A stretch of 64,000 bases of DNA from Kuschelorhynchus macadamiae (lineage: Eukaryota; Arthropoda; Insecta; Coleoptera; Curculionidae): assembly GCA_030620095.1 (NCBI GenBank), contig JAUTXW010000323.1:21001-85000 (forward strand), given 5' to 3'. Below the pieces are notes generated by a model that saw only the letters and a program-made list of their open reading frames with translations, made no database searches and had not been told where the DNA came from. The first letter of the stretch is position 1; the number at the start of each line of letters is the position of its first letter. Positions 1 through 52,559 of the stretch are shown here, in pieces. Position numbers and translations under genes: made by a program.

Positions 1-242
1 TTAAAAATTAATAGTGTTAAAAGGCAATATGTAATTCAACATCCAGTTCTACAAAAAATTAGTAAAAACTACTCAATAACATTGCACAATGTTCACAAAT
101 GTTCAAATGACCAGCCGCAGATAACACTAACATCTTTGCTCAAGTAGGCTTTGGTTTTGAAATAATAGAATGCTTTTAATCTGTCAAAAATGCAACGTTT
201 AAGTTTTATTTAACATTCATCGCTGTTTTAATAAGGATTACA

Positions 243-1316
243 ATGGCGTTAAACTTTTCTAATGAAGAAATGTTTGATATGTTAGTGTGTTATATTAAAA
301 ATGAAAGAAATGCAAACAGGGCCATGGATGTGTATTTTGACACGTACCCCGAAAGACGGCAGCCTGGCAGAACTTATTTTCAAACGCTGGTTAGAAACTT
401 GCTTGAGTTTGGCAGTTTTAATAAGATTCGCACAAAGAAGTATGCAAAAGACAACGAGCAACGCAAGAGGCAAATCCTAGAATATTTTAATGAAAATCCG
501 ACTTCATCTACAAGAAGAAGCGAAACAGAACTTCAAATTCCAAAATCTACCGTTCATGGCGTCTTAAAAGTAACTAAATATCGTCCTTACAAGCCAACAA
601 TTGTGCAAGGACTTCAAGCAGGTGATTTCGAAAGAAGAATTGTTTTTTGTAATTGGTATATCAATAGATGTCGAGAAAATCCCGCTTTTTGCAATAAAGT
701 CATTTGGTCAGATGAGACTCATTTTACAAACTGTGGTATTTTTAATAAAAAAAATCATCATTATTGGGCTATTGAAAATCCGCAACTATGCGATCCACGC
801 AGGCTGCAAGAGCGATTTGGTTTTAATGTGTGGTGCGGGATGCTTGGTAAGATAAACATAGTCTAATTGAATTGCTTATAATTCAATATTTTCCATTACT
901 TTTTAGGAAATCGTCTCATTGGTCCCTTTATTTTTGATCAGACACTGACAGGCCCAAGATACCTTGCCATGTTACAGAATCAAATAGTTCCTGCCATTCG
1001 AGAAGCTGTGCCAGATGATCAGTTTAATAGCTTGTGGTTTCAGCAAGACGGTTGTCCTGCACATAACAGCAGGGATGTACAAACCTTTTTAACAACTTTT
1101 GGTGAAAACGTAATATCCAACAGTGGTCCTGTCCGCTGGCCAGCTAGATCCCCGGATATCACGCCGTTGGATTTTTATTTATGGGGATGTGCGAAAAATG
1201 AAATATACGAATTTGACCCCCCAGAAAATAGGCAAGTTCTTAAGCAGCGAACCCGAAATATTCTAGAAAATATAAATAGAAATACCATTCAACGGGTAAT
1301 CAGAACAGTTGATTGA
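243..1316 (+). CDS. Tc1/mariner-like transposase (DUF4817 HTH plus DDE), one 60-bp intron
   Basis: Exons 243-846 and 907-1316 join in phase (CTT G|GA AAT) into 1014 bp, 337 aa; the intron has GTAAGA and CTTTTTAG ends. The N-terminal part is a DUF4817-type helix-turn-helix region (RNANRAMDVYFDTYPERRQP). The DDE core shows IWSDETHF (first Asp), WFQQDGCPAHNS (second Asp) and WPARSPDITPLDFYLWG (third Asp, 40 residues between by my count). The family normally ends with about 25-30 more residues (a H-F-E-H-L-like tail); here the ORF stops after IRTVD where it runs into an inverted copy of its own 5' end. It cuts and pastes DNA in the nucleus if active; the C-terminal loss makes activity doubtful. 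Confidence 0.82.
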
Positions 1317-1340
1317 TTGATTTTCTGTTAATTCTTGTAA

Positions 1341-1575
1341 GGTTAGTACTTTTAAATCGCCATGAACGGTTGACTTCAGAATGTGAAGTTCTGTTTCAAT
1401 TCTTCTTATGGAAAAAACCAGATTTTCATTAAAATATTCTAATATTTGCCTATTCCATTCCTTGTCATACTTGCATACTTTCTGTTGCGATTCTTAAAAT
1501 TGGCTAACCCTAGCAAGCTTCTAATCAGTGCAGCGCTTGAAAAGAAGTTCTGTCGACAGTCGTTCTTCGGGTACA
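1341..1575 (-). repeat. Inverted, diverged copy of the transposase 5' coding region
   Basis: Read on the minus strand, this stretch matches the plus-strand coding region from roughly 346 to 580, for example GAATATTTTAATGAAAATC, AGCGAAACAGAAC-like and ACCGTTCATGGCG. With the outer termini it gives the element inverted ends well over 500 bp long. Confidence 0.75.
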
Positions 1576-2378
1576 TTATGTGCAGTGCACATAGTATTAA
1601 TGTTACTGAGTAGAAGTTATTGATTTTATGCAGAATTTAATGTCCAATTAAAAAATATTGCTATTTGAAACTATTAAATTTTAATTTATATCGATAATTC
1701 GAAAAAATGTTTAAACAGTCTTATTTCAAACGCAAAGCCTACTTGGGCAAAGATGTTAGTGTTATATGCGGGTGGTAGTTTGAACATATGTGAACATTGT
1801 GCACGAATCAGTTATGTTATTAGGTAGTTTTTACTGATTTTTTGTAGAACTGGATGTTAAATAACAATATATTGCTATTTAACACTATTAATTTTTAACT
1901 TTTTACTTTGATAATTCCAAAAAACGTTTAAATATTTCCTCTACGCACTTTTTGCACCTTTAGTAATAACCTAATTATAAAGTGTGATACACCGTTGAAA
2001 AGCTAAAGAAATACTCTTTGCAAAACTGTTAAAATCGAACACAGCGGCCATAAGAAAAAACAAAATTGATGATGGTTCTAGAAAATCGAAACGTTGTATG
2101 TAAAATCTGACTTAATAGGTGCACTCTACGTAAAAAGTTGCCTTAATAATGTTCTTACAGATTTTCAAAATTTTCATAAATAAATAAATTATAGGACTTT
2201 TTCGAAAATGCAGTTTTTTGGTTTTTTCAAAATATCTCAAAAACTAAAAAAGATAGAATCGCGAGCAAAACGGCGTTAAATTACAAACATAATTGTCTAA
2301 AACTTTCTCCATTTAAACGTTTTTGTAACTATCACGGTTTCCGAGATCCCAATACTGTCATAACCAATTTCGGACACA

Positions 2379-2381
<3 letters not shown>

Positions 2382-2422
<41 letters not shown>
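2382..2422. repeat. (TA)n microsatellite
   Basis: About 41 bp of pure TA directly after the end of the first element; expansion of the TA target is the simplest reading. Confidence 0.95.
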
Positions 2423-2424
<2 letters not shown>

Positions 2425-3069
2425 CCATAAATATTAATTAAATCATATGATGGCCTAAAAGCTAATAAGAAACATAAAAACTTAGGCAATATCGAGAGTT
2501 TATAATTAAATCATAGCCGTACAAAAAAATGCGGGCTAATAAAATGTAAAAACAAATATTACTAAAACTGGATGAACTGGTAAAATTTTGATTCGTTTCA
2601 AACTTATACCATAAATAGACTTGGACTGTATCTTAACAATTTTGATTTAGAATGCCATAGGCGTAGATATTCAGTTTTTTAAGGGTTCAAAAGCATTCAT
2701 ATTTTATATTTTGAGAACGCTAATCGATTATAGTCAAATTGAAAATAGATATGGTTGGGGTAAATGTAACACTAAAAGATTCCTGAACTCATTGGGGCAG
2801 ACTCTTACTTTTTTTTCGATTATACATATTTAAAATAAAAAAGAAAAACGGCGGAATATGGCAAATTTATTTAATTTTTTTTTGTATACATTGTAGTATT
2901 AAGAATAAGATAAACCTAACATGAAAATTTTCATGGCTTTGTTGACTTGCAAAAAATATCATGCACAAAAAACATTGTTTGTTTAAAATTGGTTTTATCC
3001 TCAAATCAATATTATCTTATAAGTGTCAGGGGTAGAGCCCCCCAAAAGTCGACGTCTAATTGCGCCACT
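2423..3069. other. A+T-rich stretch without gene; possible hAT terminus at its right end
   Basis: No coding signal. The right edge (3050-3069) reads as a hAT-like terminus, CAGTGGCGCAATTAGACG on the minus strand. No matching left end was found. Confidence 0.4.
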
Positions 3070-4009
3070 GCACATAATGAAGTTATGTAAAATGATCTAA
3101 AATTTTTTATGATCTCATTGTAACTAGAAAAATGTAGACTGATTCTTAATTCGATTTTATTTATTAATGCAATATAAACCCGCCAGCAGTGGTGTTCGAG
3201 TCAAATGAGACCCAGTTGTGTACATTTTCGGTAATTACTTACCTTAAATATATCAATCTCTATCAAAACTTTTGACTATTAATAAACTGGTCAAGGTTTT
3301 TACCCCATTTTCAAAGTTGCCTATCTTAAACAGTATCATGCGGATTTTGATGAATTTGAACTTTTTGGAATGATTGGTAACTGGCTTTCAATTGTGGCAT
3401 CAATTTAGTGAGTATTATCAGATGATAGGGATATACAGGACACATAATGAAGCTGTGCAAAATGATCTAAAGTGTTTTATGATCCCATTTTAACTAGAAA
3501 AATACAATTTGATTCTTAATTCGATTTTATTTATTAATACAATAAAAACCCATCAGCAGTGGTGCTCGAGTCAAATGAGACATAGTTGCGGGGGCGTGCA
3601 GTCCATGGAAGCAAGGGAAGCGGTGCATCCCCAAAAAAAAATTACAAAACATCTTCTGAAATGTAATGTTTGAAATAGGAAACCATTAATTTAGTTTATA
3701 TTAAAAATGCTAACACAGTATCTTAATTATCAAACCCTTAATAAATGCGTCCTTGACTCCGACCCAGCCACAATAGAATATCAAATAGAACCTATGCGGA
3801 CCGCTAGCTTCTCTGCAGCCAAGTCCTGTATGCTTGATTTCCTGTGAATCGAGCCAGAGGTTATTGAACTTTCCACCGGCTGTTTGCAATTTTTGCATTT
3901 CAGTCGCGTGTTTTAAGTGGTGGGAGATGCAATCGTTGGAGTAGGTTCTTTGTTTGAACGGCTATCCGTGTGTTGTGTGACACGTACGTCGCGTAGTGCA
4001 TGGTGCGAT

Positions 4010-6309
4010 ATGGAAGACAATAATACGGACGTGGATATGCAAATACCGTCAACTTCGACTGTCGGTAATAACGTTGAAAATGTTAGAGAATTTAGTAAGA
4101 AGAGAGTCTGTGAATGTGTGGTGTGTGTCTTAATAATAAAGGGATTTTTAATATTAAACTTCGCTGTTAAGCTTCAAATAATTTCCAAAGGAAGGGCAAA
4201 ACCGCCTATGAAAAATTTAACCACAAAAATGAAAAAATGTATTAGACATTTTTAGCCGTAAAAACAATACGAACAGTTTAAATGGCTAACAGGGTGTGAA
4301 AATATAAGTAAATTATTTTGTTGGCAATGTTTGCTTTTTGAAAATGAAAAAGGTCTCTGGAATAAAACTGGTTTTTCCGATTTAAACAATTTCCATAAAG
4401 CTGTAAAATAACACATTATGTCCAAAGCGCATTTACAGGCCGTCATAAAAGAAAAAGTCTTCGGCAAAACCAGAATTGAACACGCCCTTAATAAACAGTT
4501 GGAAATTAGTCACCGCCAACACAATGAATCAAGTCGATAAAAATAGGCAAATATTAAGAAGACTTATCGATATTGTTTGTTTTCTCGGACAGCACGAATT
4601 GGGATTTAGAGGTCATGACGAAACAAGCGTTTCTTGAAATAGAGGAAATTTTCAAGATTTACTTAGTTTAATAGCTAAATATGATGATTGCTTAAAAAAT
4701 CGTTTAGACCAGTCTAGCGTTTTTCGCGGAACGTCGAATCGAATCCAGAATGATTTAATTTCCGCTGTTGCAACCATTATTCTAAAAAGAATTAAGCAGG
4801 AGATTGGCTAGGCGCGGTTCATTGCTATTGTTCTGGAAAAAACACGTGATATCACTAATTTTAGCCAATAATCTATAGTAATACGCTACGTTAAAACAGA
4901 CGGAAGTATTCAAAAGCGATTTTTAGGTTTTAAGAATGTGTTCGAAAATCGTACAGCAGATGCATTATATACCGTAGTTTATAACGTTACTAAAGAAATT
5001 AATGGAGAGAAAAAGTTAGTTTCTCAAAGCTATGATGGAGCTGCAGTGATGGCAGGACAATTAGTGGGTGTGCAAGCTAAGGTTCGAGAAACTTTTCCAA
5101 GTGCTGTGTTTGTCCATTGTTTTGCTCATAAATTAAATTTAGTTTTATCCCAGTCCATCAATCACATTAAAAAGTGTAAAGTATTTTTCGTTACTTTAAG
5201 TGGCATGGCTGCTTTTTTTACCAAGTCAACAAAACGTGCACAAGCTTTGGACTCCATTGTCCACAAACGATTGGCCAAAGTAGCTCTTACTAGGTGGAAC
5301 TATAATGGAAGACTTGTGTTAACAGTACCCGAAAATTAAATGAATTGAAACGTGGGACTCAGAAGCAATAAAATTTTAATTTTAATTATTTGTTGAACAT
5401 ATTTTCAGAATTATTTCCATTCTCGGACAATATTTTTAATATATTACAAACTAAAACAAATGATATTGCTTTTTGCCTAAAAAAAGTGGATGATTTTAAG
5501 TCCATGTTAAGCCAAAAAAGAAATGATTTTAACCTATTTTGGGAGAAAACGATGACGTTAAATGTAGAGCCACAAGCCTCAAGTCTTCGAACAGATAAGG
5601 TGGGAGACGTTCAAACATCATACAGACGCCTCTTTCACGGAATAATCGATCAAATTCAGCAACAAGTAAACTATAGATTTAAGGATTTAAATGATTTTAA
5701 ATTCCTCGAGCTCTGCATTTTTTTTTTAATGTATTCAGATTATTTGTTTCGTTTAGATTGACAAACAAAAATCTGTTTTGGCTTTTTCGCAACTGAATAA
5801 AAATATTTAACTTTAAATTTAAATTAATTAATTTAAAGTTAAATATTTTTATTCAGTTGCGAAAAATCCAAAAAAAGATTTTTGTTTCTCTGCAATTTTG
5901 ATGCATTTAAAGGAAAAACTTTTCCAGAAGATGCGTTTAAATCTCTTCTTCTTCATTATGGCCAGTTCTTCGACCGAGTGTTACTGCGATCTGAACTAAA
6001 AGTGATTTACGAAACTGATGACATTAGCGTAAAAAATAACGCTAAGGAAGTGATGCAATTTTTAAAGACAAGGAGCTGGAAGATGCCTACACCTACGTGT
6101 CGAAGTTGTGTGAATTAGTATTGACAATACCTGTTCATCAGTAGAACGCAATTTTTCAACACTTAAACGTATAAAAAATTTCGTGAGAAATTCAACGGGG
6201 CAGGAGAGACTTTTGCATACATCGCTGTTGTCAGCATCGACGTTTTTATGATGACGTCATTGATGAATTTGCAAAAAATTATCGAAGCATCGAATTACAT
6301 TGCAAATAG
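4010..6309 (+). pseudogene. hAT transposase remnant, family 2, copy 1
   Basis: Order of recognisable parts: an N-terminal region, a TTF/BED-like zinc finger stretch (WLTGCENISKLFCWQCLLFE), a DUF4371-like region, then QSYDGAAVMAGQ with the second catalytic Asp and FVHCFAHKLNLVLSQS. The hAT C-terminal dimerisation tail is present only in broken form near 6110-6300. Several stops and frameshifts (for example near 4254, 4537, 5336 and 5761) and a deletion through the IPATSSSVERNFS region kill it. Closely related to the copies at 28931 and 38287, which help define the breaks. Confidence 0.85.
5718..5887. repeat. 170-bp foldback insertion inside hAT copy 1
   Basis: Bounded by CTCTGCA (5711-5717 and 5888-5894), present once in the sister copy at 39820. 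The core 5770-5882 is a near-perfect palindrome with arms of about 58 bp centred on AATTAATTAATT. A diverged relative of one arm and its flank lies at 21340-21440. Confidence 0.75.
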
Positions 6310-7250
6310 GTGGGTTTCTAAAAATTGCCCCCTTTCTTAAAATTTCACCGCACGCCCCTGCCTAGTTGTGTATATTTTCGGTAATTATTTACCGTAAATA
6401 TATCAATTGCTATCAAAATTTTTGACTATTAATAAACTGGTCAATACCTGAAGCGTCCACCTTAGGTTTTTACTCCATTTTCAAAGTTGCCTATCTTAAA
6501 AAGTACCATGCGGATTTTGATAAATGTGAACTTTTTGGAATGATTGGTTAACTGGCTTTTAATTGTGGTATCAATTTAGTGTGTATTATCAGATGATAGG
6601 GATATACAGGGTACATAATAAAGTTATGTAAAATGATCTAAAATGTTTTATGATTCCATTTTAACTAAAAATGTGCAGTTTGATTCTTAATTCGATTTTT
6701 GCTGTCCTAAAGGTTAAAAATGCAAAATAGTAATTTCCCCGATATTTGAAATTTCGTTTTTTTCCAGAGATCCGAATTTTTTTGCTGAAAATCTATTAAT
6801 TTTTTTATACGACCTTGTATTTTTTTGTTGACCATTCGACTCAATTGTTTTTACTTTTAGCACGGCTAACAAAAAACAATACAAGGCTGTATTTAAAAAA
6901 ACTTGATTTTCACCAAAAAAATTCGTATCTCTGGAAATTTCAAAAATCTGGGAAATCATTTTGCAGTTTCATCCTAGACCGAAAAAATCGAATTAAGAAT
7001 CAAACCCCATGTTTCTGGTTAAAATTGGATCGTCAAATATTTTAGATCATTTTACATTACTTCATTATGTGCCCTGTATATCCCTATCATCTAACAATGC
7101 ACACTAAATTGATACGTCAATCGAAAGCCAGTTAACCAATCATTTCAAAAAGTTCAAATTCATCAAAATCCGAGTGATATTTTTTAAGATAGTCAACTTT
7201 GAGAATGGGGTAAAAACCTAGGGTGGACGCTTCGAAATTCACCAGTTTAT

Positions 7251-7312
7251 TACCAAAATTGCGATGTAGCCTTATTGGTTGACTTTACGAAGGCTTTTGA
7301 TTGTGTTCCCTC
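7251..7312 (+). pseudogene. Tiny non-LTR reverse transcriptase scrap
   Basis: Encodes CDVALLVDFTKAFDCV, the RT catalytic motif-A region with its Asp. Nothing convincing continues on either side, so this is a remnant of some 60 bp. Confidence 0.5.
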
Positions 7313-7644
7313 CCTGTGACTAAACGCAAAATTGCGATATTAATAGTATCATAAGCCGTTCATCGTCAGTAAAAAAATATTAATTCTATCTGTGCTTTTA
7401 TTAATGAATGTGAAAGATTACATTATTCAGTTTACCTAAGGTAAATTTAAGATTTAGTGTCCGAAAAAATTCTTCTAACTACACTGTTAACAACTTCATA
7501 TTTAATCAGGGTTGAAGTAGTTTCTGTTCACAAACTATAAATACTAGGTAGAAAATAATAAAATATTAAATGAAAGAATACCAAGTGGATGTGAAACCAC
7601 GTGAAGTAAAACTAATCGGTTATTTTGAGTATCTATTGTCGGTA

Positions 7645-47844
<40,200 letters not shown>

Positions 47845-47936
47845 GCTAGCAGCTTATGAAATGATTCTAAGCTCCACTCTTGAGCGATTTTCTTATTTAA
47901 TTGGTTCATACAACTTTAACAACTTTTCAGTAATAT

Positions 47937-47999
47937 GCAGTTTTGTTCCATGCAATTACGATAACAAGGTTTATTTATATTTAAATAAATAGAGGTTTG
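47937..47999 (-). promoter_or_regulatory. Conserved 5'-flank blocks of odorant receptor gene 1
   Basis: Two blocks are shared with the flank of gene 2: CAAACCTCTAT (47989-47999) and a 28-bp block (47937-47964) beginning TTATCG and ending AACAAAACTGC, 23 of 28 identical to gene 2. The second lies 92 bp upstream of the start codon. Function is inferred only from conservation between paralogues; plain shared ancestry is the alternative. Confidence 0.5.
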
Positions 48000-48412
48000 A
48001 TAATAAATTATTTATGAAATGACTGGTTGGAGTTAGAAATCTAACAATATATATTAAGCATTTATATTAATTTAAATTGCAAATATTCACTTCCAGGCAA
48101 TATTAGCCCCAAAAATAGCAATATTCTAGAGTATTACTTTATTTTAATATGGTGCAATAAAATAGTTGGTAAATATAGTGAAGATACAGTTAATGATAAT
48201 GTAACGCGCTTGATAACATTTTACCAACAAAACAATATGAAGATTATGAACGGCTTTTACCAATATCGTGATATCTACAAATATACAGAATTTCAATCAA
48301 ACAGAAACTTAAAATCCATCATTGACTATCTCGTTATATACAGTAACTAATGTAAAGGATGTAATAGTGGGTCGAGGGCATCTTGTGGTTCTGATCATTA
48401 TATTCTGATAAT

Positions 48413-49035
48413 ATACTATTGAGCAAGTTTCATTTTTATGGCTTTGATGGCAACAGCATTTCCTTTATAAAGTCCTACTTGAAGAATCGAACACAGATAA
48501 TCCAAGTGAGAGGAGTGGCATCGGCCGAAAGGGTGATAGACATTGGGGTTCCCCAAGGTTCCATCTTAGGTCCACTTTTTTTAGTTTTTATTAATGACCT
48601 TAATGCGAGAGTTGGTGGCAAAGTATACTCTTTTTGCTGATGAAACTACAATTCATCATTCTGGTGGAACTCTTCAGGACGTTCTGGCTGTGTCGGGCGA
48701 GGCGCGAGCTAGAGCAGAGCCCTGGTTAAATGCTAATCAGTTACTAATGAACAGAGATAAGATTTAGCAAATCATTTTTTCAATGAGTGATACGGGGGTT
48801 GAGAATGCCCACTATGACAATGTTACATTCCTGGGTATTCATATGGACAAAAAACTAAAGTGGGATGTTCACATCAACAACATCTCATCCAAACTTAGCA
48901 GAACTGCCTGTGTCCTTCGCAACCTAAATGGATGTATGGCGACGATAAAGTCAGCATATTATGCATTTTTCCACTCGGTTATGTCATACGGTATTGTGGT
49001 GTAGGGGAGTGCATCAAATGAGATTCGGAGTTTAA
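48413..49035 (+). pseudogene. Jockey-like reverse transcriptase fragment
   Basis: FDGNSISFIKSYLKNRTQII, GVPQGSILGPLFLVFINDLN (motif B), then after a frameshift LFADETTIHHS (YADD box decayed to FADE), FLGIHMDKKLKWDVHINNIS and SYGIVV. Lies just upstream of the receptor 1 start on the opposite strand. 48005-48412 before it and 49036-49522 after it hold nothing recognised. Confidence 0.85.
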
Positions 49036-49530
49036 TGTAATAGAACTTAAACTATTTGCTATTTCTTCTAATTCGTTCGTGTATTGATTTAAAAGTAATA
49101 AATCTACTTCGAATACTTTGGTGTATCAAACACTCTTTTTCTTAAAAATAAATACCAGGTAAAAATTGAAAAATTATAATTACATTTTTAGCGTCTTCAA
49201 TAGACAGGAATTTTAAACTACTCCTGTGTTTAATGCACTGTCTCTTCAGTTATCCCTAACCAAAAATCCTTATACGGAGGGTTTAGGAGGAGCAAAAAGG
49301 AAAAGCACTTACAATATTGTATTTTTTTTTCCCCTTTCCGATCCTCTTCTGTGCAGCTCACTGTAGGTTCACTTCGATAACGCCAAAGGGTTGAAACCAC
49401 ACGTAGCAACTTCTTCCGGACGATTCGAAATAACTACCACTGTCCTGTCCTACCGACTGCGCCTATTAAATTCTTTGAAATTTAAATTTTCTTTTTAAAA
49501 AAATATTTTATTTCAAGTATATGTGTTAAC

Positions 49531-50103
49531 CAGTGGCGTAGCATGAAGAAACGAAATAGGGATGCGATAAAACTTAAAAATGTCCAGGAAATAAAAAAAT
49601 AGTGGTAATATAAAATAATCATATTTTAAAACTAAAGTATTAATTTTTAAATTAAAGCTCAATTCTTCTAGTTGGATTCCGTTTAGACCATTTATTACGG
49701 CATTACGGTAAATGAATCTGACAAATGCAAACTCTAGTCAAGCGCCTTCAATGTACAATACCTGTATACGCCGAGATGTGTTTTAGCGATCGCATTCACG
49801 AGGCGTAAAAATCGGCTTGGTCAACTGCTGGTTTAGGTTCCTGGGCGGAACGTGTATGCCAAGCGGGCGGCTTGATGTAACATCGATAGTCGCATCGCTT
49901 TGCAAGGCGTACTGGCTGCGATAGTTATGTGGAAGTTCAACGGTATCGGGGGATTAGAGTGAGTGTTTATCCAAGTGTATCCGATGTAAATTATAAAAAA
50001 ACATGTTTGTAAGTAAACATGTTTGACTGGGATAAAAAAATACCTTCTGTGTTTCTTAAAGGGATGCGACGCATCACCCGCATCTATGCACGCTACGCCC
50101 CTG
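49531..50103. mobile_element. hAT-type MITE, 573 bp
   Basis: Perfect 8-bp duplications GTGTTAAC (49523-49530 and 50104-50111). Ends CAGTGGCGTAGCATG and revcomp CAGGGGCGTAGCGTG. A second inner pair includes GGGATGCGA. No transposase. The long minus ORF across it is chance. Confidence 0.88.
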
Positions 50104-50111
50104 GTGTTAAC

Positions 50112-50814
50112 AGTAAGAAATACAGAATGAGAATGATTTATACAATAATAATGAAACCGAATGAAGCTTCTGGGCCTGGGAATCAGCATCAGCAAAACGT
50201 GGTCGCTTCTTGAAACCGTCTGTCTGGGAATTCGTTATGTCTGCGGTTTCACCAGGGAACGATGCATGTAACTTGTGTTAGGAATATTTTAAAACCATAA
50301 ATGATTTTATTAAAAGACTCATCTGGGTAACGATTTTTATTTTCTGTGAATACTACATTGCTAATAATAAAACTAATTATTTATTATTGACAATATGATT
50401 GGAAATGTACAACTTGTAGCATTTTGTAAATAAATTGCAAAAGACAAGATGTTTTAAAGGGGTTCTTCAGGAGGTATGTTGATAGCAACTGATTATTCTC
50501 GAAGGTAGATATTAAAGAAGCTCTTAAATTGTATCCAGATGAATACTGCTGACCAAGAGAACTAATCTAAAGAATTTGCTTGCACATCTCTTTCTTTTTT
50601 TGTTTGACCCTTCAAGCTACCCTTCAGTTACGGAGGTTGACTTCCAGCCTCCTAATCTTTTTATATTTGTTCTCGCCAAAATCCGTTAAAAATGTAACAG
50701 AGGAACGTCTAAAACTTTATACGACTGTGGATAAAAAAGAGTAAAAAGGCTGATACCCCGTCTGGCATTTTTTCTATACACAGTACTGTCCAGTACAATT
50801 TCCATTTTTAAAAT
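50112..50814. other. Gene-free stretch
   Basis: Nothing assigned. Confidence 0.4.
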
Positions 50815-51081
50815 TTAAGAAAAAACAATGCTGTGGACTGCTCTTGGTCGAATTTCTATGTACTTTCCGTATATCTTTAAATGTTTCCCATCATTTGTTT
50901 CATCTGATATCACAAATGACCATGCTGAGTAATTCTTAGAATTCGTAACTTTTACGCTCACAAGGTACGCTTTGTCTGCAATATTATCAAGTGTAATTTT
51001 TGTAAGTTCCACTCTGCGGCAAGCTCCCGCCGAAGCAAAAATAATAGCTACTTTTATGCTGTTTTGGTCGGAAACCGACAC
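50815..51081 (-). pseudogene. Crypton-like tyrosine recombinase fragment
   Basis: IKVAIIFASAGACRRVELTK, then ITLDNIADKAYLVSVKVTNS and AWSFVISDE. Same GACR-x-EL box and following beta strands as the piece at 28278, but a different copy: it retains GACRR intact. No His or Tyr part follows. Confidence 0.65.
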
Positions 51082-51479
51082 TTTATCTTTTTAAATTGTT
51101 TCTCAATTTAAAAAATTTGCCTATATCGATATTTTGCTTAATTTTAACCAAACATTTTATCATCGAATAACGCGACCAAAGTGTGTTTGTTAAACGACTT
51201 CACTTACCTCTAAAAAGTATGCCAATAATGCATCCCCCTTGAAACTTTACACCTTTTTCTTTTGTCCATTCGATAAAATGATTGCACTGACACACATACC
51301 TTTGCCTTGATATGTTTGATAACAGGCCCAAATTTGCCTTTTCAGCCATTTTCAAAATCTATTATGGTAGCTCGTCATCTGAAGACTCCATGGTAATTTT
51401 TCGGTTAATTTTTTGATTTTTGGTGTATTCTTAGATTTTGGCTGCTGAACATGAATCAATCAGATTTTATAGGCAACGT

Positions 51480-52400
51480 TTCGTTTTTGAATTATTCACT
51501 GTCAGAAAATCATATTTTAACTTTTCACTGTTTTCAACAAACATTTTATACAAAATAGTTAGTTTTTGCAACAATTCACTGAAAACTAAAAAAGGAATAC
51601 TACAATAATAAATAGTAAACGGATCACGGCCATTTTTTATATTCAGAACATATTTAGAAATTTCAGTGAATTGTTGCAAAAAACTATTATGTATAAAATT
51701 TATGCTGAAAGCTGTGAAGTTGAAATGTGTATTTTGATAGTGGATAACTCAAAAACGAAACGTCGCCGACAAAATCTGTCCTCAGATTCGTGATCTCCAG
51801 CACAAATCTATGAATTTATCAAGAATCATAAAAATTGACGATAGTTAGCTCAAACGAAAAATTAACTAATCAATTCTTTTACGTTTTTCCGACCACTTTT
51901 CCCTTTTTTTAGAAAAAAACAAAACGTGTCAAAAATACGAAATGCCCTCAAGTAATTGAAAGTTTTTTAGTAGATATGGAAATACGTGAAATTTGGTACT
52001 CACGTCTACTGGTCCTATTATTATTTGACATTATTTTTTGAAATGATACGGTGACGTTCAAAAAAGCTTGTAAGTATAAATTTCAGTTAATTTAAATAAA
52101 TTTACACAGATATACCCATAACTGGACAGTAAATATCAAAAACTATCGATACTTATCGGTATATCAATAACTATGGATATATTGATACCTATCGATAGTT
52201 ATCGATGTATTGATAATTGTAGACAAATCGATAAAAAAAATTTAAATATGTCAGTGCTCTGATGCCGAAATCATACTTCAGAACATATTTAGAAATATAC
52301 AAACGTCAACGTCAAAAATAGTTACTAGAATCTAGGTATTTTTGTTGGTTACATGGCCATACTAGCACGATGGAATGGTTCAGCGCCAACTATCCGAAAT
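51480..52400. repeat. Foldback repeat region, left copy
   Basis: 51540-51590 and 51660-51715 pair as an inverted repeat (TTTGCAACAATTCACTGAAA). About 51665-52150 recurs as a direct copy at about 56330-56822, and 52270-52405 recurs inverted at about 56130-56290. Runs of CTATCGATAGTTATCGATGT-like units lie at 52140-52230. Confidence 0.75.
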
Positions 52401-52559
52401 AAAAAAACTTGTAATTTTATAGGTATAGTCAAAACCAGTGTTATCTACGGGTCATACGATTTATCAACGACAAACTTTTTAAGTTTGTTTTTCTTTTATT
52501 ACGTGTAATCATATCCTCCGCATAAAATCCGGAAGATGAATTAGATAGACCTGCATCCA

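Larger units (their letters stand above)
1..2381 (+). mobile_element. Tc1/mariner-like element, DUF4817 type, left end outside window
   Basis: Long inverted termini: about 150 bp at 1-165 reappears inverted at about 1725-1890. Some 490 bp more of terminus lies between 1890 and 2381, so the left end is beyond the window. The right end reads ACACACTG followed by TA, the expected mariner target. The right half also contains an inverted, diverged copy of the transposase 5' coding region (see 1341-1575). Confidence 0.7.
3589..6360 (+). mobile_element. hAT element, family 2, copy 1 (dead)
   Basis: Ends CGGGGGCGTGC at left and GCACGCCCCTG at right, flanked by 8-bp duplications CATAGTTG and CCTAGTTG (one mismatch). 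Contains a broken transposase and a nested palindrome. Confidence 0.85.
3070..7262. repeat. Satellite-like tandem repeat (about 370-390 bp unit) with an inverted unit, split by a hAT element
   Basis: The unit starts near CACATAATGAAG at 3071, recurs at 3442 (371 bp) and again near 6611; removing the hAT at 3589-6360 and one target copy gives about 389 bp. Shared text includes GATAGGGATATACAGG and TGATTCTTAATTCGAT. An inverted unit occupies about 6970-7262, making 6400-7262 a large foldback. Confidence 0.75.

Noticed and set aside
3070..3588. CRISPR-like direct repeats
   Set aside because: Units are long (about 370 bp) and without spacers, in a eukaryotic sequence.
49833..50195. 120-codon minus ORF
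   Set aside because: Lies across a MITE end with no family features.
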